64,000 bases of DNA from Serratia rubidaea (lineage in GTDB: Bacteria; Pseudomonadota; Gammaproteobacteria; Enterobacterales; Enterobacteriaceae), in contig LR590463.1 of the NCBI GenBank assembly GCA_901472405.1, positions 992,001-1,056,000 of the forward strand, read 5' to 3'. The notes under the pieces are model-generated. The model did not search any database. It was given only the letters and a program-made list of their open reading frames with translations, and was not told where the DNA came from. The position numbers and the translations under genes are program-made. This document shows positions 40,421 to 49,026 of the stretch, piece after piece; within the stretch, counting starts at the first letter, position 1; each line of letters begins with the position of its first letter.

Positions 40421-41188
40421 ATGAGCAATAACAATCACCATGATGTCGTCGACCGCCAGTTTGGCGCGCAGGCAAACGCCTATTTAACCAGCGCGGTGCA
40501 TGCGCAGGGCAATGATTTGCAACGGCTGGGCCAGCTGCTGGCGGCGTACCCGCAGGCGCGGGTGCTGGATCTGGGCTGCGGCGCCGGGCACGCCAGTTTT
40601 ACCGCGGCCGCGCAGGTGGCGCAGGTGGTGGCCTACGACCTGTCGGCGCAGATGCTGGCGGTAGTGGCGCAGGCGGCGCAGGCGCGGGGGCTGGACAATA
40701 TTCAGACGCAGCAGGGCATGGCGGAGACGCTGCCCTTTGCCGACGGTGAATTTGACCTGGTGATTAGCCGCTATTCGGCGCACCACTGGCACGATGTCGG
40801 ACAGGCGCTGCGTGAAGTGAAGCGGGTGCTGAAGCCGGGCGGCCGGGCGATCATGATGGATGTGGTTTCGCCGGGGCACCCGTTGCTGGATATCTATCTG
40901 CAGACCGTTGAGGCGCTGCGTGATACCTCGCACGTGCGCAACTACGCGCCGGGTGAGTGGACAGGTATGCTGACGGCGGCAGGGCTGCTGGTGGAAGAGG
41001 TCACCGCCGACCGTCTGCCGCTGGAGTTCGGCAGCTGGGTGGCGCGGATGCGTACGCCGGAGACGCTGGTGGCCGCCATCCGGGAATTCCAGCGGAGTAT
41101 GTCCGAAGAGGTGGTCAGGCACTTCGCCATTCAGCCGGACGGAACCTTTACCAGCGATATTATGATGCTGGTGGCGCGACGCGGTTAA
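40421..41188 (+). CDS. Class I SAM-dependent methyltransferase, YafE-like
   Basis: A 255-residue methyltransferase of the UbiE/type 11 group. The SAM-binding motif I is RVLDLGCGAGHASF, with AYDLSAQML, the acidic motif FADGEFDLVISRYSAHHW, and REVKRVLKPGGRAIMMDVVS. It resembles E. coli YafE. The substrate is unknown. The start MSNNNHHDVVDRQFGAQANA at ATG 40421 follows GGAG. It is divergent from the MmyB-type regulator, which probably controls it. Confidence 0.87.
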   Translation: MSNNNHHDVVDRQFGAQANAYLTSAVHAQGNDLQRLGQLLAAYPQARVLDLGCGAGHASFTAAAQVAQVVAYDLSAQMLAVVAQAAQARGLDNIQTQQGMAETLPFADGEFDLVISRYSAHHWHDVGQALREVKRVLKPGGRAIMMDVVSPGHPLLDIYLQTVEALRDTSHVRNYAPGEWTGMLTAAGLLVEEVTADRLPLEFGSWVARMRTPETLVAAIREFQRSMSEEVVRHFAIQPDGTFTSDIMMLVARRG

Positions 41189-41193
41189 AAAAA

Positions 41194-41219
41194 TAAGGCT
41201 GCCGGTGATGGCAGCCTTA
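41194..41219. terminator. Terminator between methyltransferase and aqpZ
   Basis: TAAGGCTGCC-ggtgat-GGCAGCCTTA is a perfect 10 bp stem starting 6 bp after the methyltransferase stop, and is preceded by a run of A (TTAAAAAAATAAGG). The A-run makes it a better terminator for leftward transcription from aqpZ, but it can act both ways. Confidence 0.75.
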
Positions 41220-41234
41220 CGCGTATTTGTCATT

Positions 41235-41295
41235 TATACCCTAAATACTTCGAGTTACAGCCAACGCACCTGCAGCTTGAAGTAGGACGGGTATA
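41235..41295. repeat. 61 bp palindromic repeat element
   Basis: Imperfect palindrome with matching ends TATACCC and GGGTATA and inner arms ACTTCGAG and AGCTTGAAGT. Its centre reads CCAACGCACCTGC. The form ACTTCAAGCTGC is familiar from dispersed palindromic repeats in Serratia, Yersinia and relatives. Located in the 3' region of two convergent genes, a typical place. Confidence 0.65.
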
Positions 41296-41317
41296 CACCG
41301 ACGGATTAACGTCGTGC

Positions 41318-42013
41318 TTATTGCTTCTCTTCCAGCAGGCAGCGGTAAATCAGGCCGCCGATAATACCGCCGGCAAGCGGCACCAGCCAGAATACCCACA
41401 GCTGTTCCAGCGCCCAGGTTCCCTGGAAAATCGCGACGCCGGTACTACGCGCCGGGTTGACCGAGGTATTGGTGACCGGAATGCTGATCAGGTGAATCAG
41501 GGTCAGCGCCAGACCGATGGCCAGCGGCGCGAAACCTGCCGGTGCGCGTTTGTCCGTGGCGCCGTGGATAATAATCAGGAAGAAGGCGGTTAATAATAAT
41601 TCAATCACGATCGCCGCCTGCAGGGAATAACCGCCCGGCGAATGTTCGCCGAAGCCGTTGGAGGCCAGACCGCTGGCGGTGGCATCGAAATCCGCTTTAC
41701 CGCTGGCAATAAAATACAGCGCGGCGGCAGCGGCAATAGCGCCGATGACTTGAGCAATGATATACGGGATAACGTCTTTTGCCGGGAAACGGCCGCCGGC
41801 AAATAAGCCTACGGTGACCGCCGGGTTAAAGTGTCCGCCGGAAATATGGCCAACGGCATAAGCCATGGTGACAACGGTTAAACCAAATGCCAGCGCCACG
41901 CCGGCAAAACCGATGCCTAATTCAGGAAAGGCTGCAGCTAATACGGCACTGCCGCAACCGCCAAACACCAACCAAAATGTGCCAAAAAATTCGGCAAAGA
42001 ATCGCTTTAACAT
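41318..42013 (-). CDS. aqpZ: Aquaporin Z
   Basis: A 231-residue six-helix water channel. Both NPA motifs are present ([20 protein letters not shown] and [18 protein letters not shown]), as is the AqpZ start [23 protein letters not shown] 42013 with GGAGTCT upstream corresponds to the E. coli start; an in-frame extension of 13 codons is possible but unlikely. It mediates rapid water flow across the inner membrane. Confidence 0.95.
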   Translation of the reverse strand: MLKRFFAEFFGTFWLVFGGCGSAVLAAAFPELGIGFAGVALAFGLTVVTMAYAVGHISGGHFNPAVTVGLFAGGRFPAKDVIPYIIAQVIGAIAAAAALYFIASGKADFDATASGLASNGFGEHSPGGYSLQAAIVIELLLTAFFLIIIHGATDKRAPAGFAPLAIGLALTLIHLISIPVTNTSVNPARSTGVAIFQGTWALEQLWVFWLVPLAGGIIGGLIYRCLLEEKQ

Positions 42014-42370
42014 AGACTCCATCCTATCGGGATAGCTAACGGCTGTTAGCACTAAAAACTATAGAACACCTTTTTAATTTGTCGCGGACGTTTTGACCAT
42101 TTTCTTTATGGGTATTTAAACGCGCGCGCTATTAAATCTCCGCCGTGCGCTTTTGTCCATGTAAAAAATAGGATTACGGCCATTAACCCGTAATTGTCAT
42201 TCTTTACGCTGAGAAATACTCAGACTATTCCCTGTGGTTGATGGTTAAATCTCCGCGTGCGGCGTCAGGGGGGATAAAAATCGTATTGTGGAAAGCAGAT
42301 CAATACACCCGGCGAATTCAGCCGGCAGAATAGTCGCCCAGATAATAAAAAACCGACGAAGGATAATAAT
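42014..42370. other. Intergenic region between divergent aqpZ and the uridine phosphorylase gene
   Basis: 357 bp, AT-rich, without a convincing coding frame. It holds both promoters. GGATAATAAT just before ATG 42371 includes a weak ribosome site. I could not identify a regulator site. Confidence 0.45.
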
Positions 42371-43126
42371 ATGTATAAAAAGGGTGACGTTTTTTACCAT
42401 ATTGGCCTGAAGGAAGGGGACGTCGGGCGTTATGTGCTGCTGCCGGGGGACCCGTTCCGCACCGATACCATTGCGCAGAGCCTGGATAATCCGCGGTTGG
42501 TGGCCCATCAGCGCGAGCATAAAACCTGGACGGGGACGTTAAACGGCGAAAAGGTGTCGGTCACCTCAACCGGTATGGGCTGTCCGTCGACGGCTATCGC
42601 CGTTGAAGAGTTGATCGCCGCCGGGGCCGATACTTTTATCCGCGTCGGCACCGCCGGCCGGGTGGCCGCGCCGGCGCATGACGGCGGCGTTTCCGGCACG
42701 ATCGTCACGGCGGCGATCCGCGATGAAGGCACCACTACGCAATATTTACCGATTGAATACCCGGCGGTTGCCGACCGGCGGGTGGTGCAGGCGCTGGCCG
42801 AGGCGGCGGACACGCTGGGCTACCGCTTCCTGGAGGGCATCACGCACTCGAAAGATTCGTTCTACACCCAGGTGTTCCCTGACGCGGTGCCGGCGGGCGA
42901 GCTGTGGCAGGCGCGGCAGAAAATCTGGCAGCGCGCCAACGTGATGTGTTCCGAGATGGAGTCGGCGGCTATTTTTGTTATTTCCTCGATTCGCGGCTGC
43001 CGCGCGTCCGGCGTGATGGCGTTCTCGGATGCGCCGGATCAGGCCGCCGAGGTGGCGAAGGCGATCGATACCGCCTGTGAAGCGATCAAGATTCTGATCG
43101 CGATGGATAAACAGTGCGGGAAATAA
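42371..43126 (+). CDS. Uridine phosphorylase family protein (Udp-like)
   Basis: A 251-residue nucleoside phosphorylase: YVLLPGDPFRTDTIAQSL (phosphate-binding Gly-Asp-Pro and Arg), STGMGCPSTAIAVEEL, FIRVGTAG, MCSEMESAAIFV (ribose-binding Glu-Met-Glu) and GVMAFSDAPDQ. It splits uridine or a related nucleoside with phosphate. The sequence differs enough from core Udp that it may be a second, specialised enzyme, so no symbol is given. A strong terminator follows. Confidence 0.9.
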   Translation: MYKKGDVFYHIGLKEGDVGRYVLLPGDPFRTDTIAQSLDNPRLVAHQREHKTWTGTLNGEKVSVTSTGMGCPSTAIAVEELIAAGADTFIRVGTAGRVAAPAHDGGVSGTIVTAAIRDEGTTTQYLPIEYPAVADRRVVQALAEAADTLGYRFLEGITHSKDSFYTQVFPDAVPAGELWQARQKIWQRANVMCSEMESAAIFVISSIRGCRASGVMAFSDAPDQAAEVAKAIDTACEAIKILIAMDKQCGK

Positions 43127-43152
43127 CGCGGCGGCATCGCGCGTTCTGATAC

Positions 43153-43176
43153 GCGCCGGTTACGCCGGCGCTTTTT
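43153..43176 (+). terminator. Intrinsic terminator of the uridine phosphorylase gene
   Basis: GCGCCGG-ttacg-CCGGCGC followed by TTTTT, starting 27 bp after the stop codon. Confidence 0.9.
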
Positions 43177-43223
43177 GTCGCCGCCGCACGGCGATTAGGA
43201 ATAGTCGCCGTTTTATTCACGCG

Positions 43224-43256
43224 CAGGCTGCGCTATGTTGGTTGTAGCGCAGCCTG
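43224..43256. repeat. Strong inverted repeat, 12 bp arms
   Basis: CAGGCTGCGCTA, a nine-base loop, then TAGCGCAGCCTG: perfect arms of 12 bp. There is no T-run, and a separate good terminator lies 50 bp upstream, so termination is not the obvious role. It lies 150 bp before the DUF1471 gene. Confidence 0.7.
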
Positions 43257-43407
43257 CTGCGCGTCTCCGTTTATCTCCCGCTACAGATTCTCCTTAATCC
43301 TCTCACAATGATTGAGCTTCTTTACATTGCATGACGTCCGTTTTCATCGGGCGACAGATAATTAACGTTGCGATGAAATAAATAACCAATAAGCAACAGG
43401 AGCCATC

Positions 43408-43692
43408 ATGAAATACCTTTATTCTTACCTCACAGCTGCACTGCTGGCCGGCGCATCATTTTCTGCGCTTGCCGCGCCGCTCAGCGTTACGGCGGTCAAT
43501 AACCAGCAGGCTGCCGGCTTGCAGAGCCTGGGCGCGGTTTCGGTGTCCGGCGTGGCCGGCACGTCGGATGACGCGGTCAGGAAGCTGCAGGAAAAAGCCG
43601 CAGATCAGGGCGCTTCCCACTACCGCATTATCGGTCTCGACACGCCGGGGGATTCCAGCCTGTGGCGTGGCAATGCGGAAATCTACCGCTAA
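43408..43692 (+). CDS. DUF1471 (YdgH/BhsA/McbA-like) periplasmic protein
   Basis: A 94-residue protein with a signal peptide (cleavage after ALA, about residue 22) and a single DUF1471 domain: LQSLGAVSVSGVAGTSDDAV, KLQEKAADQGASHYRIIGLD and a terminal GNAEIYR. These small periplasmic proteins are multi-copy in enterobacteria and respond to stress or affect biofilm; this one cannot be assigned further. A good ACAGGAG site precedes the ATG. Confidence 0.9.
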   Translation: MKYLYSYLTAALLAGASFSALAAPLSVTAVNNQQAAGLQSLGAVSVSGVAGTSDDAVRKLQEKAADQGASHYRIIGLDTPGDSSLWRGNAEIYR

Positions 43693-43888
43693 GCGCTAAT
43701 GGCATGACAAGGCGGCGGTGAACGGGTCCGCAGCCGGCGATAGGGCGCCGGCTGGCCGATCGCGATCGCCGCCGTTTTTTTATTGCTGTTGCATTTTATT
43801 ACAACTGTAGCGCCCGCTTTCGGAATGGTATTAATGAATCTTTAAGCTTTTCCGCCCAGATTAAGGGGTTCATGTTAAGGAGCCTCGA

Positions 43889-44446
43889 ATGATCAATGCG
43901 ACACGGCTGCAACTGAAACACCGCTTTTCCTATATCCAGCAGTTTATGGCCTCGCCGCGCACCGTCGGCACGCTGGCGCCATCCTCGCCCTGGCTGTGCC
44001 AGGCAATGCTGGATCAGATCGAATGGACCCGGACGCTGTCCATCGCCGAACTGGGCGCGGCCGACGGCGTGCTGACCAAGCGTATTATCGGCCGGATGCG
44101 CGCCGACGCCGGGTTGGACGCCTATGAAATCCAGCCGAACTTTGTCCGGCGGCTGCAGCAGATTGAGGAGCCGCGCCTGCAGGTGATGGCGCAGTCGGCG
44201 GAAAAGCTGGAGCGGGAGTACGATGTGATTTTCTCCTGCCTGCCGCTGCTGTCGATACCGCTCAGGATCAGCATGCGCATTCTGCAGCAGGCGCGGGAGA
44301 ATCTGCAGGGGCGCAACGGCACGCTGGTGCTGTTCCAGTACAGCCACCTGTCGGAAAAGCTGCTGTCGCGCTATTTCCACTGGAAGAAGCAGCGCGTGGT
44401 GCGTAATTTCCCGCCGGCGCTGGTGTACGTCTGCACCCCGCGTTAA
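43889..44446 (+). CDS. Phospholipid N-methyltransferase-like protein
   Basis: A 185-residue SAM methyltransferase-fold protein. The start has FMASPRTVGTLAPSSPWLCQ, the phosphate/SAM-site entry typical of PmtA and rRNA-dimethylase-like proteins, then IAELGAADGVLTKRI (motif I), YEIQPNFVRRL, and VIFSCLPLLSIPLRISMRIL. Similar proteins are annotated as phospholipid methyltransferases, but enterobacteria rarely make phosphatidylcholine, so the substrate is open. AAGGAG precedes ATG 43889. Confidence 0.78.
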   Translation: MINATRLQLKHRFSYIQQFMASPRTVGTLAPSSPWLCQAMLDQIEWTRTLSIAELGAADGVLTKRIIGRMRADAGLDAYEIQPNFVRRLQQIEEPRLQVMAQSAEKLEREYDVIFSCLPLLSIPLRISMRILQQARENLQGRNGTLVLFQYSHLSEKLLSRYFHWKKQRVVRNFPPALVYVCTPR

Positions 44447-44580
44447 ACGGCTGATTCGCTGCTGACGCCGCCACTTTTTTAACTTTTTAAACGCCGTTTC
44501 CTGCGGGTTTTCGGCGTTTTAGCCGGAAAACTGAAAAATCACGCTGTTTCACGCCATACCGCTGGCGAACGATTGAAACT

Positions 44581-44599
44581 GATAATGAGAGTGATTATC
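44581..44599 (+). promoter_or_regulatory. Fur box upstream of the siderophore genes
   Basis: GATAATGAGAGTGATTATC matches the 19 bp Fur consensus (GATAATGATAATCATTATC) at 16 positions and is palindromic at its ends. It lies 33 bp before the binding-protein start, so iron should repress the two genes downstream. Confidence 0.9.
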
Positions 44600-44631
44600 A
44601 TGCGTGGATATTTTTCCTTTCCGGCACCATC

Positions 44632-45750
44632 ATGCGTAAATCCTTTCTGTTGTTACTGGCTTCCCTGCTGTTTTCCGTGCTGTCCTGCGCCCAGGCGAAA
44701 ACGGTGACGGATATTCTGGGCCGTCGCGTTGACGTGCCCGATAACCCGCAGCGCATCGTGCTGGGGGAAAGCCGCATGCTGTATACCCTGGCGCTGCTGG
44801 AGACGGGGGATCCGGCCCGGCGCGTGGTGGGCTGGCCGCGCGATCTGGCGCGCTATGACGCCCAGAGCTGGCAGCTGTACAGCCAGAAATTCCCGCATAT
44901 GGCGCAGATCCCGACGATCAGCGGCGACAACTTTCGCCAGATCAACCCTGAGCGGCTGATCCAGCTGCGGCCGGATCTGGTGATCCTGGCGCGCTATGCG
45001 CGCGAGGACGGCGATCAGGCGCAGCTGGTGTCGGCCCTGGGCAAGGCCGGGATCCCGGTGGTGTATGTCGATCTGCGTATCGACCTGCTGCATAACACCG
45101 TGCCGAGCGTGCGCCTGCTGGGGGAACTGCTTAATCGTCAGGCGCGCGCCGAGGCGTTTATCACCTTCTATCAGCAGCATATGACGGCGGTCCGCGAGCG
45201 GCTGGCCGCCTATCACGGCGAACGGCCTAAAGTGATGCTGCATCTGCACCTTGGCCGGCGCGACACCTGCTGCACCACCGCCGCGCACGGCAACCTGGGA
45301 GATCTGGTGACCTTTGCTGGCGGCGAGAACATCGCCAACGCCAGCATCAAGGGCGTGTACGGCGAACTGAACCCGGAAACGCTGCTCACCGCCAACCCCG
45401 ACGTGTATCTGGCCACCGGCATGGCCGGCGTGCAGGGCAAACGCTATTCCGATCTGCTGTTGGGGCCGCAGGTCAGCCGTCAGCAGGCGGACGACAGCTT
45501 CCGCCGCCTGATGCAACAACAACCGATGATCGCCGGGCTGAACGCGGTAAAAAACCAGCGGGCCTGGAGCATTTGGCACAACTTTTATCTCAGCCCGTAC
45601 CACGTGGTGGCGGTCGAGATGTTTGCCAAGGCGTTTTATCCGCAGCTGTTTGCCGATCTCGATCCGCAACACACTTTTCAGCAGCTTTACCAGCAATTTT
45701 TGCCGCTGCCATTTTCAGGGACCTATTGGAGTCAGTTAACAGGTGAATAA
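44632..45750 (+). CDS. Siderophore ABC transporter substrate-binding protein
   Basis: A 372-residue periplasmic binding protein of the TroA/FepB-FhuD fold. It has a signal peptide (MRKSFLLLLASLLFSVLSC, ending near QAK), TDILGRRVDVPDNPQRIV (the family N-terminal block), and then LIQLRPDLVILARYARED and GNLGDLVTFAGGENIA. An unusual Cys-Cys (DTCCTTAAHGN) is present. It overlaps the receptor gene by 8 bp and follows a Fur box, so the pair is an iron-regulated operon. No permease or ATPase gene is adjacent; it must share a transporter encoded elsewhere. Confidence 0.9.
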   Translation: MRKSFLLLLASLLFSVLSCAQAKTVTDILGRRVDVPDNPQRIVLGESRMLYTLALLETGDPARRVVGWPRDLARYDAQSWQLYSQKFPHMAQIPTISGDNFRQINPERLIQLRPDLVILARYAREDGDQAQLVSALGKAGIPVVYVDLRIDLLHNTVPSVRLLGELLNRQARAEAFITFYQQHMTAVRERLAAYHGERPKVMLHLHLGRRDTCCTTAAHGNLGDLVTFAGGENIANASIKGVYGELNPETLLTANPDVYLATGMAGVQGKRYSDLLLGPQVSRQQADDSFRRLMQQQPMIAGLNAVKNQRAWSIWHNFYLSPYHVVAVEMFAKAFYPQLFADLDPQHTFQQLYQQFLPLPFSGTYWSQLTGE

Positions 45751-47866
45751 CTATCAACGCGGCTGGCTGTGCGCCATTCCGCTGGCGGCCGGCAGCGTAT
45801 GGCCGGCCGTCGGGGCCGAAACCCCGAACGATAAATCAGAGACGATGCTGGTCATTGGCAGCGGTCGGACGCCGGCCGCCGAAAGTTATCAGCCGTTGAC
45901 CAGCGTCACCGGCACCCGCAGCGAAACCAGCCTGCTGAACGTGCCGCAGGCGGTTGACGTGGTGCCGACGCAGGTGCTGACCGATCGGGCGGTCAGCAGC
46001 CTGGATGAGGCGCTGTACAACGTCAGCGGCATTACCCAGAGCAATACGTTGGGCGGTACGCAGGACGCGGTGATGAAGCGCGGCTTTGGCGACAACCGCG
46101 ACGGCTCCATTCTGCGCGACGGCGTGCGTTCCGTTCAGGCGCGCAACTTTACCCCGACCACCGAACGGGTTGAGGTGCTGAAGGGGCCGGCGTCGATGCT
46201 GTACGGCATGGGCGAGCCGGGCGGCATGATCAATATGATCAGTAAAAAGCCGCAGCTGCAGCAGCATACGCACGTGGAAGGCTGGGGCAGCAGCTTCAAG
46301 GGCGGCGGCGGCCAGCTGGACGTGACCGGCCCGCTGGGCACCTCAGGCTTCGCCTATCGGATGATCGTCGACCATGATGAAACCGATTACTGGCGCAATT
46401 TCGGCCGCAACCGCCAGACGACCATCGCGCCGTCGCTGATGTGGTACGGCGAAAGCACCACGGTGCGCCTGGCGTATGAGCATATGGAGTACCTGACGCC
46501 GTTCGACCGCGGCACCATTATCGATTCGCGCACCGGCAAGCCGGTGAATACGCCGCGCGATCGCCGCTTCGATGAGGCCTACAACGCCACCCGCGGCGAT
46601 CAGGACAGCGTGACGCTGCAGATCGATCAGGTGCTGAACGATCGCTGGAAAAGCTCGCTGACCTACGCCTATAACCGCAACAGCTACAGCGACAATCAGG
46701 CGCGCGCCACCAAGCTGGACCCGGAGAGCGGCACGCTGACGCGTCAGGCGGACGCTACCGCCCATGCGGTCAGCCATGCCAACGCGGTGCAGCTGACGCT
46801 GAACGGCGATGTGGACTGGGGGCGGATCAACCATCAGCTGCTGTTCGGCTTCGATTTTGAAGACAGCCGCACCTACCGCGGCGATATGATCCGCGGCAGC
46901 AAAAACAGCGATTTCAATATCTATGATCCGGTATACGGCCAGATGCCGCCTTCGACGGCGGTCAGCGCCAAAGACAGCGACCAGCGGGAAAACCTGACCA
47001 GCTATGGCTGGTTTATGCAAGATTCCGTGCAACTGACCGATAACTGGCTGCTGATGGGCGGGCTGCGCTACGATACGTTTGACGTGTATGCCGGCAAAGG
47101 GCGGCCGTTTAACGTCAATACCGACAGCTCGGACGCGAAACTGGTGCCGCGCGCCGGCGTGGTGTACAAGCTGACGCCGTACGTCTCGCTGTACGGCAGC
47201 TATACCGAGTCCTTTAAGCCTAACTCCTCCATCGCCACCCAGATTGGCTCGCTGCCGCCGGAGCAGGGGAAATCCTGGGAGATGGGCGGTAAGGTCGCCT
47301 TGCCGAACGGCATTACCGGCACGCTGGCGCTGTTTGATATCACCAAGCGCAACGTGATGGTCAGCGAGCTGGTGGACGGTGAAAGCGTCACCCGCACCGC
47401 CGGGCGCGTGCGGTCGCAGGGGGTCGAGCTGGACGTGGCCGGCAATATTACCGACAGCCTCAGCCTGATCGGCGCCTACGCCTATACCGACGCGCGGGTG
47501 GTGGATGACCCGGCTAACAAAGGCAAAGAGATGGCCAACGTGGCGCGCCACACCGCTTCGCTGTTCCTGACGCAGAATCTGGGGTCGACGGGGCTGTACA
47601 GCGGCGATGAGCTGCGCGTCGGCGCCGGGGCGCGCTATGTCGGCCGCCGGCCGGGCGATGCCGCCAACAGCTTCTATCTGGACAATTACACCGTGGCCGA
47701 CGCCTTTGCCGCCTACAGCATGCCGCTGCACGGCTATCGGGTAAAATGGCAGCTGAACGTCAATAATCTGTTCGACAAAACCTATTACCCGTCCAGCGGC
47801 GGCAACCTGCGGGTAGCGGTCGGCGAACCCCGCGAGGTGGTGTTGCGCGCCAGCGTAGATTTTTAA
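45743..47866 (+). CDS. TonB-dependent siderophore receptor
   Basis: A 707-residue outer-membrane receptor. It has a signal peptide to about residue 25 and a TonB-box-like ETMLVIGSG. The plug domain reads SLLNVPQAVDVVPTQVLTDR, RGFGDNRDGSILRDGVRS and VEVLKGPASMLYGMGEPGG. A 22-strand barrel ends with the conserved REVVLRASVDF and a terminal Phe. Layout and length fit FoxA/FhuE-type hydroxamate siderophore receptors, but the ligand is not certain. Translation is coupled to the upstream binding protein. Confidence 0.92.
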   Translation: MNNYQRGWLCAIPLAAGSVWPAVGAETPNDKSETMLVIGSGRTPAAESYQPLTSVTGTRSETSLLNVPQAVDVVPTQVLTDRAVSSLDEALYNVSGITQSNTLGGTQDAVMKRGFGDNRDGSILRDGVRSVQARNFTPTTERVEVLKGPASMLYGMGEPGGMINMISKKPQLQQHTHVEGWGSSFKGGGGQLDVTGPLGTSGFAYRMIVDHDETDYWRNFGRNRQTTIAPSLMWYGESTTVRLAYEHMEYLTPFDRGTIIDSRTGKPVNTPRDRRFDEAYNATRGDQDSVTLQIDQVLNDRWKSSLTYAYNRNSYSDNQARATKLDPESGTLTRQADATAHAVSHANAVQLTLNGDVDWGRINHQLLFGFDFEDSRTYRGDMIRGSKNSDFNIYDPVYGQMPPSTAVSAKDSDQRENLTSYGWFMQDSVQLTDNWLLMGGLRYDTFDVYAGKGRPFNVNTDSSDAKLVPRAGVVYKLTPYVSLYGSYTESFKPNSSIATQIGSLPPEQGKSWEMGGKVALPNGITGTLALFDITKRNVMVSELVDGESVTRTAGRVRSQGVELDVAGNITDSLSLIGAYAYTDARVVDDPANKGKEMANVARHTASLFLTQNLGSTGLYSGDELRVGAGARYVGRRPGDAANSFYLDNYTVADAFAAYSMPLHGYRVKWQLNVNNLFDKTYYPSSGGNLRVAVGEPREVVLRASVDF

Positions 47867-47900
47867 ACCGGCCCGACGGCCGGCGGTTAAGGAGAGTGTG

Positions 47901-48416
47901 ATGAGCGTGACGATTCGTCTGGCGCAGCCTGCGGATATCGATGCGATGATGGCGGCGGAACGTTCGGCGGCGGCGCTGTTCCGCCAGCTGCCGCAGTGGG
48001 CGTTTATTGCCGATGACGACATTATGTCGGCGGCGCAGCATGCGGCGCTGATTGCCGAAGAGGGCGTATGGCTGGCGCAGGACGGCGCGGCGATCGCCGG
48101 TTTTATCGCCGTACGGCGCGACGGGACAGAGTGGCACATCGCCGAGCTGTCGGTGGCGGCCGAGCATCAGCGGCGCGGCATCGGACGCCGGCTGATCGTA
48201 GCGGTGGCCGACTGTGCCGGCCACCAGGGCGTCCGTCAGCTGACGCTGACCACGTTTCGCAACGTGCCGTGGAATGCGCCGTATTACCAGCGGCTGGGGT
48301 TTGAAATTATCCCCACGGTGGCGCTGTCGCCGCGTCTGCGCGAACAGATGGCCGTTGAGGCCGAGCACGGGCTGCCGCTTGGCAGCCGCTGTGCGATGAA
48401 ATTTACACTGTTGTAA
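47901..48416 (+). CDS. GNAT family N-acetyltransferase
   Basis: A 171-residue acetyltransferase. The acetyl-CoA loop is HQRRGIGRRLIVAVADCAG (R/Q-x-x-G-x-G/A), preceded by WHIAELSVAAE and followed by LTTFRNVPWNAPYYQRLGFE. The fold N-acylates small molecules or proteins; the substrate is unknown. ATG 47901 is chosen over an adjacent GTG. It starts 34 bp after the receptor gene and could be read from the same transcript. Confidence 0.88.
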   Translation: MSVTIRLAQPADIDAMMAAERSAAALFRQLPQWAFIADDDIMSAAQHAALIAEEGVWLAQDGAAIAGFIAVRRDGTEWHIAELSVAAEHQRRGIGRRLIVAVADCAGHQGVRQLTLTTFRNVPWNAPYYQRLGFEIIPTVALSPRLREQMAVEAEHGLPLGSRCAMKFTLL

Positions 48417-48492
48417 AGATTGAAATACACGCAGCGGGCGGTATGATGCACAACAGCACCGCCACTCAGTCACCGTATAGGGTACAGCCGTA

Positions 48493-49020
48493 ATGACACA
48501 AACCATTTTCATGGTAGGCGCTCGTGGAGCAGGAAAAACTACCGTGGGGAGCGCGCTGGCGCAGGCGATGGACTATCGCTTTATTGATATCGATCTGTTT
48601 ATGCATCAGACGACGCAGATGAGCGTCGCCGAGATCGTGGCCCAAGAGGGCTGGCAGGGATTTCGCCGCCGTGAAAGCCTCGCCCTGCAGGCGGTGACCA
48701 AACCGTCAACCATTATTGCCACCGGCGGCGGCGCGGTGCTGGCGGAGGAGAACCGCCGCTTTATGCGGCAGCACGGCACGGTGATCTACCTGCGCGCGCC
48801 GGCGGAAGTGCTGGCGCAGCGGCTGGAGGCGTTTCCGCAGGACGCGCAGCGCCCGACCCTGACCGGCCGGCCGATCGCCGAAGAGATGCTGGAGGTGCTG
48901 GCCGCGCGTGAAGCACTGTATCAGGAGACGGCGCACCATGTGCTGGACGCCGCGCAGGATCCGCACGGGGTGGTGGCGCAAATCCTGGAGATGCTGCGCC
49001 TGCAGGAGGCGGTGAAATAG
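48493..49020 (+). CDS. aroL: Shikimate kinase II AroL
   Basis: A 175-residue P-loop kinase that phosphorylates shikimate in aromatic amino acid synthesis. Walker A is [11 protein letters not shown], the shikimate-binding Asp and Arg are in FIDIDLFM and [10 protein letters not shown], the Gly-rich loop is [10 protein letters not shown], and the LID is [11 protein letters not shown]. Length matches E. coli AroL. E. coli has yaiA and aroM next; they are missing here and regulator genes follow. Confidence 0.93.
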   Translation: MTQTIFMVGARGAGKTTVGSALAQAMDYRFIDIDLFMHQTTQMSVAEIVAQEGWQGFRRRESLALQAVTKPSTIIATGGGAVLAEENRRFMRQHGTVIYLRAPAEVLAQRLEAFPQDAQRPTLTGRPIAEEMLEVLAAREALYQETAHHVLDAAQDPHGVVAQILEMLRLQEAVK

Positions 49021-49026
49021 ACGCCG

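Noticed and set aside
46343..48139. 598-codon open frame antisense to the TonB receptor
   Set aside because: Spans two opposite-strand genes with good motifs; composition typical of antisense frames in high-GC DNA.
48402..48417. TTTACA-ctgt-TGTAAA palindrome upstream of aroL as a TyrR box
   Set aside because: The TyrR consensus is TGTAAA-N6-TTTACA; here the half-sites are in the opposite order with a 4 bp gap and overlap the end of the acetyltransferase gene.
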